Origin: Achromobacter pulmonis
Lineage (GTDB): Bacteria; Pseudomonadota; Gammaproteobacteria; Burkholderiales; Burkholderiaceae_B
NCBI RefSeq assembly: GCF_002885955.2
Contig: NZ_POQS01000002.1
Coordinates: 1 to 49,740, forward strand
Reading direction: 5' to 3'
DNA: 49,740 bases
The notes under the pieces are model-generated. The model was given only the letters and a program-made list of their open reading frames with translations. It was not told the origin of the DNA and did no database searches. This document shows positions 23,663 through 31,122 of the stretch, piece by piece; within the stretch, counting starts at the first letter, position 1; each line of letters begins with the position of its first letter. The position numbers and the translations under genes are program-made.

Positions 23663-23887
23663 ATGACGGTCGATCTCTACCGGCGGCGCATCGCCGCGAC
23701 CGTTGTCGACCTGGCCCGGAGCGATCCGGTCCTGGTCAAGGAGGTGATCGCCCGTCTGCGCATGACGGGCGAGATCGAGTCCGACGATCTGGTCTACCCG
23801 GACCGGATCGCCGACCGCTGGATTGCGATTTCCGAGGCCAACGCCCGGCGAAGCGCCTCAGCGCTCGCGCGTCAGACGCGCGGGTAG
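23663..23887 (+). CDS. Hypothetical protein, 74 aa
   Basis: Starts MTVDLYRRRIAATVVDLARS. Mostly helical, charged, cytosolic. It lies 5 nt after the cysteine-rich gene, so the two form an operon. Its last 30 nt overlap the 3' end of a minus-strand gene. I do not recognise the family; the length and helix pattern would suit a small DNA-binding or antitoxin-like protein, without a visible motif. Confidence 0.6.
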   Translation: MTVDLYRRRIAATVVDLARSDPVLVKEVIARLRMTGEIESDDLVYPDRIADRWIAISEANARRSASALARQTRG

Positions 23888-24088
23888 CGAGGCTCCCTTC
23901 TCCCGGGCCAGCGCCTCGGCGATCCGGTCCAGCAGATCCGGACGTTCCTCGGCCAGCGTGCCAGCCCATCGGGCCAGCGCCTGGTCGAGAGCGTCCTGCG
24001 TTCGCGCCCCGCCGACGTCGATGCCGATTCGTCGGAGTTCATCGACTTCGGTAGGCGTGAACCGGAGTGAAAGACCTGCACGAAGCAT
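23858..24088 (-). CDS. Small helical protein, antitoxin-like
   Basis: A 76-aa protein starting MLRAGLSLRFTPTEVDELRR, containing DALDQALARWAGTLAEERPD. It has the amphipathic helices and charge pattern of small plasmid accessory proteins. No strong ribosome site precedes the ATG, and the 3' end overlaps the convergent 23663-23887 gene by 30 nt, so one of the two could be spurious. No toxin partner is visible. I do not assign a function. Confidence 0.45.
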   Translation of the reverse strand: MLRAGLSLRFTPTEVDELRRIGIDVGGARTQDALDQALARWAGTLAEERPDLLDRIAEALAREKGASLPARLTRER

Positions 24089-24150
24089 GTGTGGGTGTCC
24101 AAGGCGTGTGGGTAGCCAGCTTAGCAAAGCGACGCACCGCCACAACCCCT

Positions 24151-24191
24151 GGGAGTCTGACGTCTCCCCATGGGGATGGCGCGTGCTTCCC
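24151..24191 (+). promoter_or_regulatory. Leader hairpin element L8
   Basis: GGGAG (24151-24155) pairs with CTCCC (24164-24168), or with CTTCCC (24186-24191) around the palindrome TCCCCATGGGGA (24165-24176). No T-run here. AAGGAG and the ATG at 24211 follow. Confidence 0.45.
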
Positions 24192-24210
24192 GCAACCAAG
24201 GAGAAAGACC

Positions 24211-24714
24211 ATGACCGTGAATGCGTCCCGCGCCCGGCCACGGCGCACGGCCATCCTCGTCGAGGAAGAACGCGCCTGGGTATCGTTCTACCAGCGCGCC
24301 CGCAAAGACCCGGCGATTGCCGCCGAGGTGTTGCAGCAGTTGGATGCCGACGGCGAGATGAAGCGCGAGCACCTCGCGCTGTATCTGTGCTGCCGCGAAT
24401 CGCTGCGCCTGCACAAGGCCCGCGAGGTGCGCAACCAGCGCATCGGCCAGTTCGTGCGCTGGCTGCTCCGCGGCCTCTTCGTGCGCGCGCCATCGGCCAC
24501 GCGCCGTGCCATCGGCCTCGGCGGCGACATCGCCGTGGCCTGCCTGCCCGAGGTGTCCGCCGAGCCGGCTACGGTCCAGGTCGAACAACTCGCTTCGGAC
24601 CCGAAAATCCGCGCCGCTCGCAAGGCATTCAAGGGCAAGGCAGAGAACCAACCTCAGGCGACTGCGCCCGCTCCGGCGGAAGCGCAACCGCAGGCGGTTC
24701 GAGCTGGCGGCTGA
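24211..24714 (+). CDS. Hypothetical basic protein, 167 aa
   Basis: Starts MTVNASRARPRRTAILVEEE with AAGGAG upstream. The central helical domain contains REHLALYLCCRESLRLHKAR. The C-terminal 40 residues are Ala/Pro/Gln-rich and probably disordered. Many Arg residues suggest nucleic-acid binding. A hydrophobic stretch near residues 85-115 is too broken by Arg for a membrane helix. No family recognised. The convergent small gene at 24814 follows after a CCGTTCCC/GGGAACGG stem. Confidence 0.65.
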   Translation: MTVNASRARPRRTAILVEEERAWVSFYQRARKDPAIAAEVLQQLDADGEMKREHLALYLCCRESLRLHKAREVRNQRIGQFVRWLLRGLFVRAPSATRRAIGLGGDIAVACLPEVSAEPATVQVEQLASDPKIRAARKAFKGKAENQPQATAPAPAEAQPQAVRAGG

Positions 24715-24734
24715 TTCATCGGCCGCCCGTCCCC

Positions 24735-24764
24735 CCGTTCCCTCGGCCTTCACCGGGGGAACGG
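24735..24764. terminator. Inverted repeat between convergent genes, possible terminator
   Basis: CCGTTCCC (24735-24742) and GGGAACGG (24757-24764), perfect 8-bp arms with a 14-nt loop, lie between the 3' ends of the 24211 and 24814 genes. Without a T-run it is only a weak terminator candidate. Confidence 0.35.
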
Positions 24765-24813
24765 TACGGGATTCCCCACCCGACCTCGCTTCCCATCCCC
24801 TCCCCGACACCCC

Positions 24814-25026
24814 TCAGGCCGCCAGGCAGAGCGCGACCTCCTTGTCGATCATCCAGTGCAGGAACTGGGTATCGAGCGAGCTGCCCCAATAATGGGCCTT
24901 GCACCGCGCGACATAGTCCTGCAGATCGGCGACCGTGCGGATGCCGACCGGCTCGATGGCGGTCAGCCACTGAAGCCGCTCGATTTCGGAGCGGGTCAGT
25001 CGGATCTGGGAGCCCAATCGGATCAT
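24814..25026 (-). CDS. Small hypothetical protein, 70 aa
   Basis: Starts MIRLGSQIRLTRSEIERLQW; GAGG lies about 10 nt before the ATG. An in-frame extension of 50 codons upstream is Cys-rich and lacks a ribosome site, so the short form is preferred. Helical, with Trp residues and the segment GIRTVADLQDYVARCKAHYW. It could be a small regulator of the leader region at 25027-25463, whose inverted repeats lie right upstream. Family not recognised. Confidence 0.5.
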   Translation of the reverse strand: MIRLGSQIRLTRSEIERLQWLTAIEPVGIRTVADLQDYVARCKAHYWGSSLDTQFLHWMIDKEVALCLAA

Positions 25027-25095
25027 GGTGGTATCGCCTCGCGTCAACGCCATCGTGGCGCAATTGCAAGGGTTTGGGGGCGCACCGGCAGCGTG

Positions 25096-25163
25096 CAGCA
25101 CAAAAATTTCTGTGCTGACACTGCAATCACACTCCACTGTTTCTTCAGGTCGGGTTAACCCGA
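25096..25163. promoter_or_regulatory. Two inverted repeats in an AT-rich divergent promoter region
   Basis: CAGCACA (25096-25102) and TGTGCTG (25111-25117) flank 8 nt of AAAATTTC. TCGGGTTAACCCGA (25150-25163) is a perfect 14-bp palindrome. They lie between the divergent 70-aa gene and the RadC leader, in the most AT-rich DNA nearby. Likely operator sites; the binder is unknown. Confidence 0.45.
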
Positions 25164-25341
25164 AAGTTCTGTTCATTTTGTCGGTTCACTACAACAGTCA
25201 TCCGATATTCGCCACCCAGGAACGACCCGCCTGCCCGGGAATTTCCGGCCGCAGGTGACACGTCCGGCTTGCGGCCCACCGGCAGCAGGCCCAAACTGGA
25301 GACTTCCCTGCTTCCTGATGGAGGCGCACCGGCCCATGGCC

Positions 25342-25364
25342 GGCGTCGCAGTCGATACCTGCCC
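25342..25364 (+). repeat. 23-nt leader motif, copy 5
   Basis: Fifth copy, with GTCGATACCTGCCC at its end, preceded by a CCGGCC/GGCCGG stem (25330-25344). It ends 41 nt before hairpin L9. Confidence 0.55.
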
Positions 25365-25404
25365 AAACTACCGTGCCGACACCTGTTGCGCACCTTCTTC
25401 CCAA

Positions 25405-25447
25405 CGGGGACGCCATCCCCGCGGGGTGTGGCGTTCTCTTTTTTTTT
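25405..25447 (+). promoter_or_regulatory. Leader hairpin element L9
   Basis: ACGCC (25410-25414) pairs with GGCGT (25430-25434) around ATCCCC/GGGGT, then TCTC and nine T: a full intrinsic-terminator shape. Alternatively CGGGGA (25405-25410) pairs with TCCCCG (25416-25421) and uses up the terminator's inner left arm. CAAGGAG and the RadC start at 25464 follow. Confidence 0.65.
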
Positions 25448-25463
25448 GAACAAGGAGACCGCC

Positions 25464-26045
25464 ATGGACGTGACCACCATGAGCGAACAATTGCTCATCG
25501 ACGAACTGCTCGGGATCAACCGCCACGGGCCCGTGCCAGCGGACTTTGCCCCGAGTGTCTGCGAAACCCGGCGTCCCGCCGAGATCCACTATCCGCCGCA
25601 CCTGCGGCGCATCCTGGAAATCGCCCGCGAATTGCTGGTCCGCAACCTGCGCAACGACTGGCAGTACCAGCCGCTGATGGCCAGCCCCGCCACCTTCCGC
25701 GAGTGGGTGCGCATGCGCTGCGCGCACCTCGAGCACGAAGTGTTCCTGGTCGTCTTTCTCGACGCCCATCTCCGCCTGATCGATGTCGAAACGATGTTTC
25801 GCGGCACCCTGACCCAGACCTCGGTCTATCCGCGCGAGGTCATCAAGTCGGTGTTGGCGCGCAATGCCGCCGCCGTGGCCTTCGTCCACAACCACCCAAG
25901 TGGATCGGCCCTGCCATCGCGCGCCGACGAGGTACTGACGCAAACGCTGAAGACCGCGCTCGCGCTGGTGGATGTCCGCTGCGTCGATCATTTCATCGTC
26001 GCAGGCGGCGATCTGCTGTCGATGGCGGAACGCGGATTGATGTAG
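25464..26045 (+). CDS. radC: RadC-like JAB-domain protein
   Basis: A 193-aa protein. The JAB metalloprotease-type motif H142-x-H144-x7-S152-x2-D155 (VHNHPSGSALPSRAD) and the upstream glutamate E92 are present. They are followed by CVDHFIVAGGDLLSMAERG, the typical end of RadC/YkfG proteins. Short versions like this one, lacking the helix-hairpin-helix N-domain, are common on integrative elements; their role in DNA metabolism is unresolved. CAAGGAG precedes the ATG directly behind L9. Cytosolic. Confidence 0.88.
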   Translation: MDVTTMSEQLLIDELLGINRHGPVPADFAPSVCETRRPAEIHYPPHLRRILEIARELLVRNLRNDWQYQPLMASPATFREWVRMRCAHLEHEVFLVVFLDAHLRLIDVETMFRGTLTQTSVYPREVIKSVLARNAAAVAFVHNHPSGSALPSRADEVLTQTLKTALALVDVRCVDHFIVAGGDLLSMAERGLM

Positions 26046-26216
26046 GCGAAGACTCAACCGCCGTGTTTCCCTGGCCACCCAGTATGTCCGGGGAATGGTA
26101 CTTGGGCTTCCAGAGTCGGAGCCCCAATCAAGAGCGGCGCCCGAGGCGCGGCATTGCCGAGCGGCCCACCGCCCCCGCAATGCCAGCCCGGCGCCGCCAT
26201 CCATGAGGAGCACAGC

Positions 26217-26525
26217 ATGCACACCATCAGTGCCGCGCGCCTGCGCGAATTGGCCGAGCCGCTGGCCGCCCTTTCACTATCGCACCTGACGCCCGCCACG
26301 CGCCAGAAGCTGCTGGAGAACGAACTGTCGGTGAACGCCTATCCCACCGAATATGGCGGATTCGTGTTCGTCGGCACGCCGTGCCACCGCCGGCCGGCCG
26401 AAAACGACCTCGCATCCATCTTCGACACCGCGGAGCAAGCCGGTGTGGCCTGGCTGTTCTTCGATGCCGAAGCGCCGCTCCTGGAAGGCCTGCCGGTATT
26501 CACGGCCGCGCAGCCCAGCGGGTAG
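26217..26525 (+). CDS. Hypothetical protein, paralogue of the 6433 gene
   Basis: A 102-aa protein with LSVNAYPTEYGGFVFVG and EGLPVFTAA, clearly related to the 101-aa protein at 6433 along the whole chain. GAGGAG precedes the ATG, and the stem GGCATTGC/GCAATGCC (26150-26157 / 26177-26184) lies upstream. It follows radC by 171 nt on the same strand and closes the plus-strand block. Function unknown; having two copies in one element suggests duplication followed by divergence. Confidence 0.72.
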   Translation: MHTISAARLRELAEPLAALSLSHLTPATRQKLLENELSVNAYPTEYGGFVFVGTPCHRRPAENDLASIFDTAEQAGVAWLFFDAEAPLLEGLPVFTAAQPSG

Positions 26526-26567
26526 GAGGCGTTCCAGGCACCGCGCCACAGCGCTGGGGCCGACGAT

Positions 26568-26996
26568 TTACCCGACCGTCGCGAGGCTGGCCTTGGCGGG
26601 CCGCCCGCCTTTGGCGCCATTGCGGCGCGCCGCCTCGGCCTTGTGTTCGGAGCGAACCCGTCCACGCGCGGCCGCGACCGTCCGCCTGGCGATGTCGACC
26701 GGAATCAGCCTCGCCAGCATGCCGGGAATGCTGACCGCTGCGGTCTCGTCTTCGCCGAACACCAAACCATCGCCGCCCGGCGTCACATAGGCCTGCGCAA
26801 GCAGCTGGCGCGGCAGATCCTTCAATACCGGCACGTTCTTCGGGTCGAGGCGCAGCAACAGCCCATTGCTGTACGCCAGTTCCAACACGCGGGCATGTGC
26901 GATATAGCGCGCAGCCACGGCGTGCGGCTCATCCAGCGCCTGGCGACCACGCGCCAACGCCTGCTCGTGATCCTCGCGAGAAATCCTGGTTTTCAT
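26568..26996 (-). CDS. DUF2442-type protein with basic tail
   Basis: A 142-aa protein. VLELAYSNGLLLRLDPKNVP followed by LPRQLLAQ, GDGLVFGEDETAAVSIPGML is the DUF2442 pattern. Members of this family often act as antitoxins or DNA-binding partners of small toxins. The C-terminus ARRNGAKGGRPAK is AT-hook-like. The start MKTRISREDH is preferred over an earlier in-frame ATG with no ribosome site. No DUF4160 or other toxin is adjacent. It is 54 nt downstream of the SbcC-like gene on the same strand and may be co-transcribed. Confidence 0.72.
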   Translation of the reverse strand: MKTRISREDHEQALARGRQALDEPHAVAARYIAHARVLELAYSNGLLLRLDPKNVPVLKDLPRQLLAQAYVTPGGDGLVFGEDETAAVSIPGMLARLIPVDIARRTVAAARGRVRSEHKAEAARRNGAKGGRPAKASLATVG

Positions 26997-27050
26997 ATTC
27001 AGCCCCCCCATCTGCCATTTCGTCGCATAGGAAAAACCCATGAACATGGG

Positions 27051-29549
27051 TTATTCTGACTCCATTCCCGCAAAAGTCTCATCGCCCCGGGCGACCGGGG
27101 TCGCCAGGCCTTCGGCCTTCAGTGCTTCCAGGTCGATCACCGCGTCGGCCATCCCGGCCAGCTCCGGCGTCTGCGAGATGAAGAACTCGCGCCGGTAGCC
27201 ACCCAGCCGCAGAACCTCCCGCTTCATCGCACCGAACATGCGCTTGCGTGCCGGGTCCAGCGCACCATCCGCCTCGTCGGAAAACAGCGTCTCGTAGCGC
27301 CGCTCGCCCGTCTGAGCGAGGTACAGCGCCACCGCCCGTACCAGGCACTCGTTGATCCAGACCCGTTCCCCTCCGCTCATCAGGCGCACGCTCTTGCTCT
27401 CGCCCGATTCGGCATCGTGCACCACGATGTCGAAGTCCTCGCGCTTCTCGCCCTTGGCGGTCTCGGCCTGGGTCAGGATGGACACCGTGAAGCGCGGACC
27501 GTAGCTGGCCAGCAGCAGGTCGTTGGCCAGCGCCGACAAGGCCGGCCCCGCGTCGTCGATCGCCAGCGCGATCAGTCCGTCGTTGCTCATGCAGCGCGCG
27601 AGCAGGGTCCAGTCGCCCACGGCGCTTTCGATGCGCGCGCCGCGCCGCGCCGCTGCCGCCCGCCGATCCGCCAGCAGCGCCTGCTGCTGGCGCGCGAGAG
27701 CGAGCGCCTGGGCCTGGCGCTGCGCCTCCTGCTGGCCGCTCGATGCCGCCTCGTGTGCGGCCAGGGCCCGATCACGGGCGGCCTCGGCATCGGCCAGCGT
27801 CCGTGCCTCGAATGGCGGCGGCAAGGTCGCGAGCACCGCATCAAGCCGTACCAGCGCCTGCTGCGCCTGAGTCGACTGCCACCCGCGCCGTTCCTCGATG
27901 CCCCTCAGCGCAACACCGATGGCCTCCCGCTCCTCGGTGTCGGCCCGCGACATACCGCCGCCGCCGTCGGCCGGCGCCAGCGCCGCTAGTTCCGCCTGGC
28001 AATCGGCCATCCGGTGGCGCGCCGCGCGCATCTCGTCGATCTTGGCCTCCAGCAGTGCGCACCGCGAGGCGCGCTCTCGGGTGCGATCCAGGCGCCGCTG
28101 CGCCTCGACCATACGCGCCTCCACCGAAGCCAGCGCCTGCGCGCGGGCACGTGCCGCCCGAATTTCCCGCTCCACGCCCCCCTTCTCGTCGGCCAGCCGT
28201 TGCAGTACGGCCTGGGCGCTCGGGATCAGCGCCTGCGCCTCGCGGGCATCCCCAAGCAGTTGGCAGCGCCCTTGCAGCGGGGTACCGCTGCAGGGAACCT
28301 CCGCCGCCAGCCCGAAGCGACGGGCCAGCGACTGCGCCTGCAGAGCCGCCTGGCCGGCCTCACGCTCAATGCCCTGCACACGCTGGGCCAGCAGCCGCAA
28401 CGTTCCCTGCACCTGCTCCCAAGCCGCGGCATCCTGGCGGCATGCAGCCAGTCGATCGGCACGCAGCGCGAGCAGCCGCTCCGCCAGCGGCAAGCGGCGA
28501 GCCGCCCGCTGGACCGCCGGCTCGCGCGCCAGCAGCGCGAGGCATTGCGTCTGCACACCCTGCAGTCGTTGCCGGCGTTGCGCGGCCTGCGTCGCCTGTT
28601 GCGCCATGCGCTGGCCGAGCCGGTCCAGCCGCTGGCGTTCCACACGTTCCTGCGCGTCGAGTTCCTGGCTCGCTGCGCGCGCCGCCGACCGCACGGCCTC
28701 ACGCTCGGCATGCAGTTGCGCCCGGCGGGCATCGTCGGCCCGGCACCGGTCACGTTGAGCAGCAGCCCGCACGCAGGCCTCGCGCGCGCCCTCAAGCCTG
28801 GCCGCCGCCTGGCGCAGCGTGGCATCCGCCCGCTCGATACGTGCGGGCGCGTCGGCCGCCGCCTGCACCGCCCGCGCGAGCCTGTCGCCCTCGGCCTCCA
28901 TGCCGGCGATCTCCTGGCGCACCGCCACCAGGCCGGCCTTGAGCAGCTTCGCGGTGTCGGCGGCCTTGCGGCCCAGGTCGCGGATGGCTTCCTGGCCCAG
29001 CAGGTCGGCCAGCAGCGTCTTGATCTCCGCGTTGCGGTAGTCGCTCAGATGGCGCTTGCCCTGCGCGCCGAACACGGACGTGAAGAAAGTGTCGGCGCTG
29101 CCGCACAGCCGCTCCACGCAGCGGGTGTAGGTCTCGACCTTGCCATCGGCCACCGTGCCGTCGTCCAGCGCAACCGGCCGCCAGGCCCCGGCCTCGGACA
29201 GCTCGAACAGGAAGGCCTCGGTACGCCGCCGCCCGTTCAGGCGGATCACCACCTGGGAACGGTAGCAACGCCCCTCCAGCGACCAGACCAGATCCTTCTC
29301 GTTCTCAGGGAGAAACACGTGATCGTAGTAGCTGAACCCACCCGCGCCCGCCGCGACGGTCCGCGACGGCATGGTCAGGTAGGGGTGCATGTTGTCGAGC
29401 ACGGTGCTCTTGCCGCGCCCGTTGGCGCCGACGATGGCCACCAGTTCGGCCCCGTCGCACGAGGCCTCGAAATCCAGCGTCAAGGCATCCAGGCCGAGGC
29501 CGTCACGGATGCCGCGAAAGCCCTTGAGGGTGAGGGAAAGGAGTTGCAT
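27051..29549 (-). CDS. SbcC/Rad50-like ATPase
   Basis: An 832-aa SMC-like ATPase. Walker A is GANGRGKST (41-49). A long coiled coil runs from about 200 to 650, interrupted by the hook-like turn PCSGTPLQGRC with C420 and C429. The ABC signature is MSGGE (724-728) and Walker B is LFSDEADGALDP (755-766). This is the SbcC/Rad50/gp46 order. The Cys pair is C-x8-C rather than the zinc-hook C-x-x-C, so metal-mediated pairing is uncertain. With the SbcD-like nuclease at 31885-33207 it should form a double-strand-end nuclease for recombination. The two genes are separated by 2.3 kb of toxin-antitoxin DNA. Confidence 0.85.
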   Translation of the reverse strand: MQLLSLTLKGFRGIRDGLGLDALTLDFEASCDGAELVAIVGANGRGKSTVLDNMHPYLTMPSRTVAAGAGGFSYYDHVFLPENEKDLVWSLEGRCYRSQVVIRLNGRRRTEAFLFELSEAGAWRPVALDDGTVADGKVETYTRCVERLCGSADTFFTSVFGAQGKRHLSDYRNAEIKTLLADLLGQEAIRDLGRKAADTAKLLKAGLVAVRQEIAGMEAEGDRLARAVQAAADAPARIERADATLRQAAARLEGAREACVRAAAQRDRCRADDARRAQLHAEREAVRSAARAASQELDAQERVERQRLDRLGQRMAQQATQAAQRRQRLQGVQTQCLALLAREPAVQRAARRLPLAERLLALRADRLAACRQDAAAWEQVQGTLRLLAQRVQGIEREAGQAALQAQSLARRFGLAAEVPCSGTPLQGRCQLLGDAREAQALIPSAQAVLQRLADEKGGVEREIRAARARAQALASVEARMVEAQRRLDRTRERASRCALLEAKIDEMRAARHRMADCQAELAALAPADGGGGMSRADTEEREAIGVALRGIEERRGWQSTQAQQALVRLDAVLATLPPPFEARTLADAEAARDRALAAHEAASSGQQEAQRQAQALALARQQQALLADRRAAAARRGARIESAVGDWTLLARCMSNDGLIALAIDDAGPALSALANDLLLASYGPRFTVSILTQAETAKGEKREDFDIVVHDAESGESKSVRLMSGGERVWINECLVRAVALYLAQTGERRYETLFSDEADGALDPARKRMFGAMKREVLRLGGYRREFFISQTPELAGMADAVIDLEALKAEGLATPVARGDETFAGMESE

Positions 29550-29695
29550 GAAACGCCCCTGTCAGTTGTCGTGACGACAGGTTCGCACCGCCCTCCCGCG
29601 CATCAAGCCCCGTCATTCCGCCGGCGGACCCCGCCCACGTATCCACCGTGACACTGGCACATGGATGATCGGAATTTGCACACCGTGGCGACGGG

Positions 29696-30046
29696 GTGTT
29701 CCTACGCAGCGAATTCGACCATTTCGGCAGCGCCGCGCAGGTCGGGCGTGCCCTGCGCCAACTCCTGCTCGGCGGCGTGTTCGTCCGCCTGGGGGTCGGT
29801 GTCTACGCCAAGGCCAGACCCAGTATGCTGACCGGCAAGCCGATTCCCGTGCGCCCCCTGGAAGTGCTGGCCCCGGAGGCGCTGAACAAGCTGGGCATCG
29901 AAGTGCTGCCCAGCCGTCTGGCCCAGGACTGCAACGCGGGACGCAGCACCCAGTTGCCCGCCGGTATCGTCCTCAATATCGGCAAGCGCCGCACTGCTCG
30001 CAAGCTCGGCTTCAACGGCACGGCGGTCCAGTACGAATGGACATGA
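29696..30046 (+). pseudogene. N-terminally truncated DUF6088 (AbiEi-like antitoxin) gene
   Basis: The frame reads VFLRSEFDHFGSAAQVGRAL then FVRLGVGVYAKARPS and LNIGKRRTARKLGFNG, the typical DUF6088/AbiEi-type antitoxin body. The usual first 20-25 residues are missing: the same frame upstream gives SEFAHRGDG and then a TGA at 29666. The only possible start is the GTG at 29696, without a ribosome site. No intact toxin follows; 30047-30300 has only broken frames (for example MRVLLPARLERIDALAAEA, then a stop). I read it as a degraded type IV-like pair. Confidence 0.6.
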
Positions 30047-30307
30047 GGGTGTTGCTGCCTGCCCGACTGGAACGCATCGACGCGCTCGCCGCGGAGGCCT
30101 GTCCAGGGGGAATCATGGCAGGTCGGCTGGGGTAGGACGAACACCCGACCCAGACGTTTCGAGCGCTGTTCACGCGGCACCCCGACGGCGTGGAACTGGC
30201 GCCGTGCGGTGGAACCGCCTGTCCGATGCCCATGGACTGATCAAGCGCATGGCCGAGGACGCCGGCCTGAAGGCCTGGCTCTCGGATGCTCCCCCACCGT
30301 CAAAAAC

Positions 30308-30592
30308 TCAGGCCAAGGCTTCGATGACGGCCTGGGGGTTGCGCTCGATCACGTTGAGCAACACCAGCGCCGGGCCATGCGGGGTGCGGTCGCCACGCTC
30401 CCAATGCCTCAAAGTGGCAGTAGAAAAGCCGAACCGGGCAGCGAACTGTTCCTGGGTCATGCCCACCTTGGCGCGCACAGCCTTCACGTCGACGGCGCGC
30501 GGCCGATGCACGCGCACGCCGCGTTCGTCGCCCTTGGCGTGAGCGATGGCCTCTTGCAAGCCCTGCTTGATGCTCTCGAATGCCGTGCTCAT
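30308..30592 (-). CDS. higA: HigA-type antitoxin (Xre helix-turn-helix)
   Basis: A 94-aa protein starting MSTAFESIKQGLQEA. The helix-turn-helix is VRAKVGMTQEQFAARFGFST, followed by TLRHWERGDRTP (about residues 40-73), the HigA/NadS pattern. It neutralises the neighbouring toxin and represses the operon. The ATG overlaps the toxin stop (ATGA at 30589-30592), and GGAGAG lies upstream. A longer start six codons earlier exists and is less likely. Toxin-first order is the higBA norm. Confidence 0.85.
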   Translation of the reverse strand: MSTAFESIKQGLQEAIAHAKGDERGVRVHRPRAVDVKAVRAKVGMTQEQFAARFGFSTATLRHWERGDRTPHGPALVLLNVIERNPQAVIEALA

Positions 30593-30942
30593 GATGTCTT
30601 TTCTCTCCATATCCCGACCAACACATTGACCAGGCCAGCGAGTTCGTTGCGCTCGGCCTTGCTCAGATTGGCCTTATCGCCTTTGGCGAACAGCGTCAGC
30701 AAATACAGCGGCATGAGGTCATCGTGGTAGTAATAGATAACGCGCACGCCTCCACTCTTGCCCTGCCCGCCACGGCGCCAGCGCAGCTTGCGCACACCCC
30801 CGGTGCCTTCCATGATGTCCCCAGCCTTGGGATGCTCGGCCAGGTAGCCGATCAGATCCTGACGCTCTTCCACACTCAAGAGCTTGTCGGCCAGCCGGGT
30901 GTAGGAAGGCAGCTCAGCGATGCCTTGCAGAGTCTCAGTCAT
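30589..30942 (-). CDS. higB: HigB/RelE-family toxin
   Basis: A 117-aa protein. LIGYLAEHPKAGDIMEGTGG, then VRKLRWRRGGQGKSGGVRVI and YYYHDDLMPLYLLTLFAKG is the RelE/HigB-like fold used by ribosome-dependent mRNA interferases. KANLSKAERNELAGLV is the C-terminal helix. The -10 box lies only 4 nt from the ATG, so the mRNA is probably leaderless and there is no ribosome site. It forms an operon with higA (4-nt overlap). It lies in the island between the SbcC-like and SbcD-like genes. Confidence 0.87.
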   Translation of the reverse strand: MTETLQGIAELPSYTRLADKLLSVEERQDLIGYLAEHPKAGDIMEGTGGVRKLRWRRGGQGKSGGVRVIYYYHDDLMPLYLLTLFAKGDKANLSKAERNELAGLVNVLVGIWREKTS

Positions 30943-30946
30943 GGAA

Positions 30947-30975
30947 ATTATAATCCATTGGATTACTTAGACCAA
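30947..30975 (-). promoter_or_regulatory. higBA promoter with overlapping operator
   Basis: On the minus strand: TTGGTC (30970-30975), a 17-bp spacer, TATAAT (30947-30952). The inverted repeat TAATCC-ATT-GGATTA (30951-30965) covers the spacer and the -10 box and is the likely HigA operator. The predicted transcription start falls at or within the ATG (30940-30942). Confidence 0.75.
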
Positions 30976-31050
30976 GAGCAACAGGCAGTCCGTCAACCGC
31001 CGACGAGCCCGGCCAAACAGATGACGAAGCCAGACCCAAGGAGCATGATG

Positions 31051-31107
31051 TGTTGCATGTAACGGGGCAAGATCGTATCATGTTGCATGTAACAGACCGA
31101 AGATCGT
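31051..31107 (+). repeat. Tandem 30-bp repeat upstream of mazEF
   Basis: TGTTGCATGTAAC occurs at 31051-31063 and 31081-31093, exactly 30 bp apart. Each copy is followed by AAGATCGT (31069-31076, 31100-31107). GTTGCATGTAAC is itself nearly palindromic. Likely twin operator sites for the MazE-MazF complex, about three helical turns apart, ending 15 bp before the mazE start. Confidence 0.65.
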
Positions 31108-31122
31108 CTCTTGGAGGCAACG

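Noticed and set aside
28014..29651. A 545-codon plus-strand frame over the SbcC-like gene
   Set aside because: Gln/Arg/His/Leu-rich shadow of the coiled-coil coding sequence with no start signal.
31051..31107. The 30-bp repeats as a CRISPR start or replication iterons
   Set aside because: There are only two copies, they differ after the conserved cores, and they lie exactly at the mazEF promoter, so an operator is the simpler reading.
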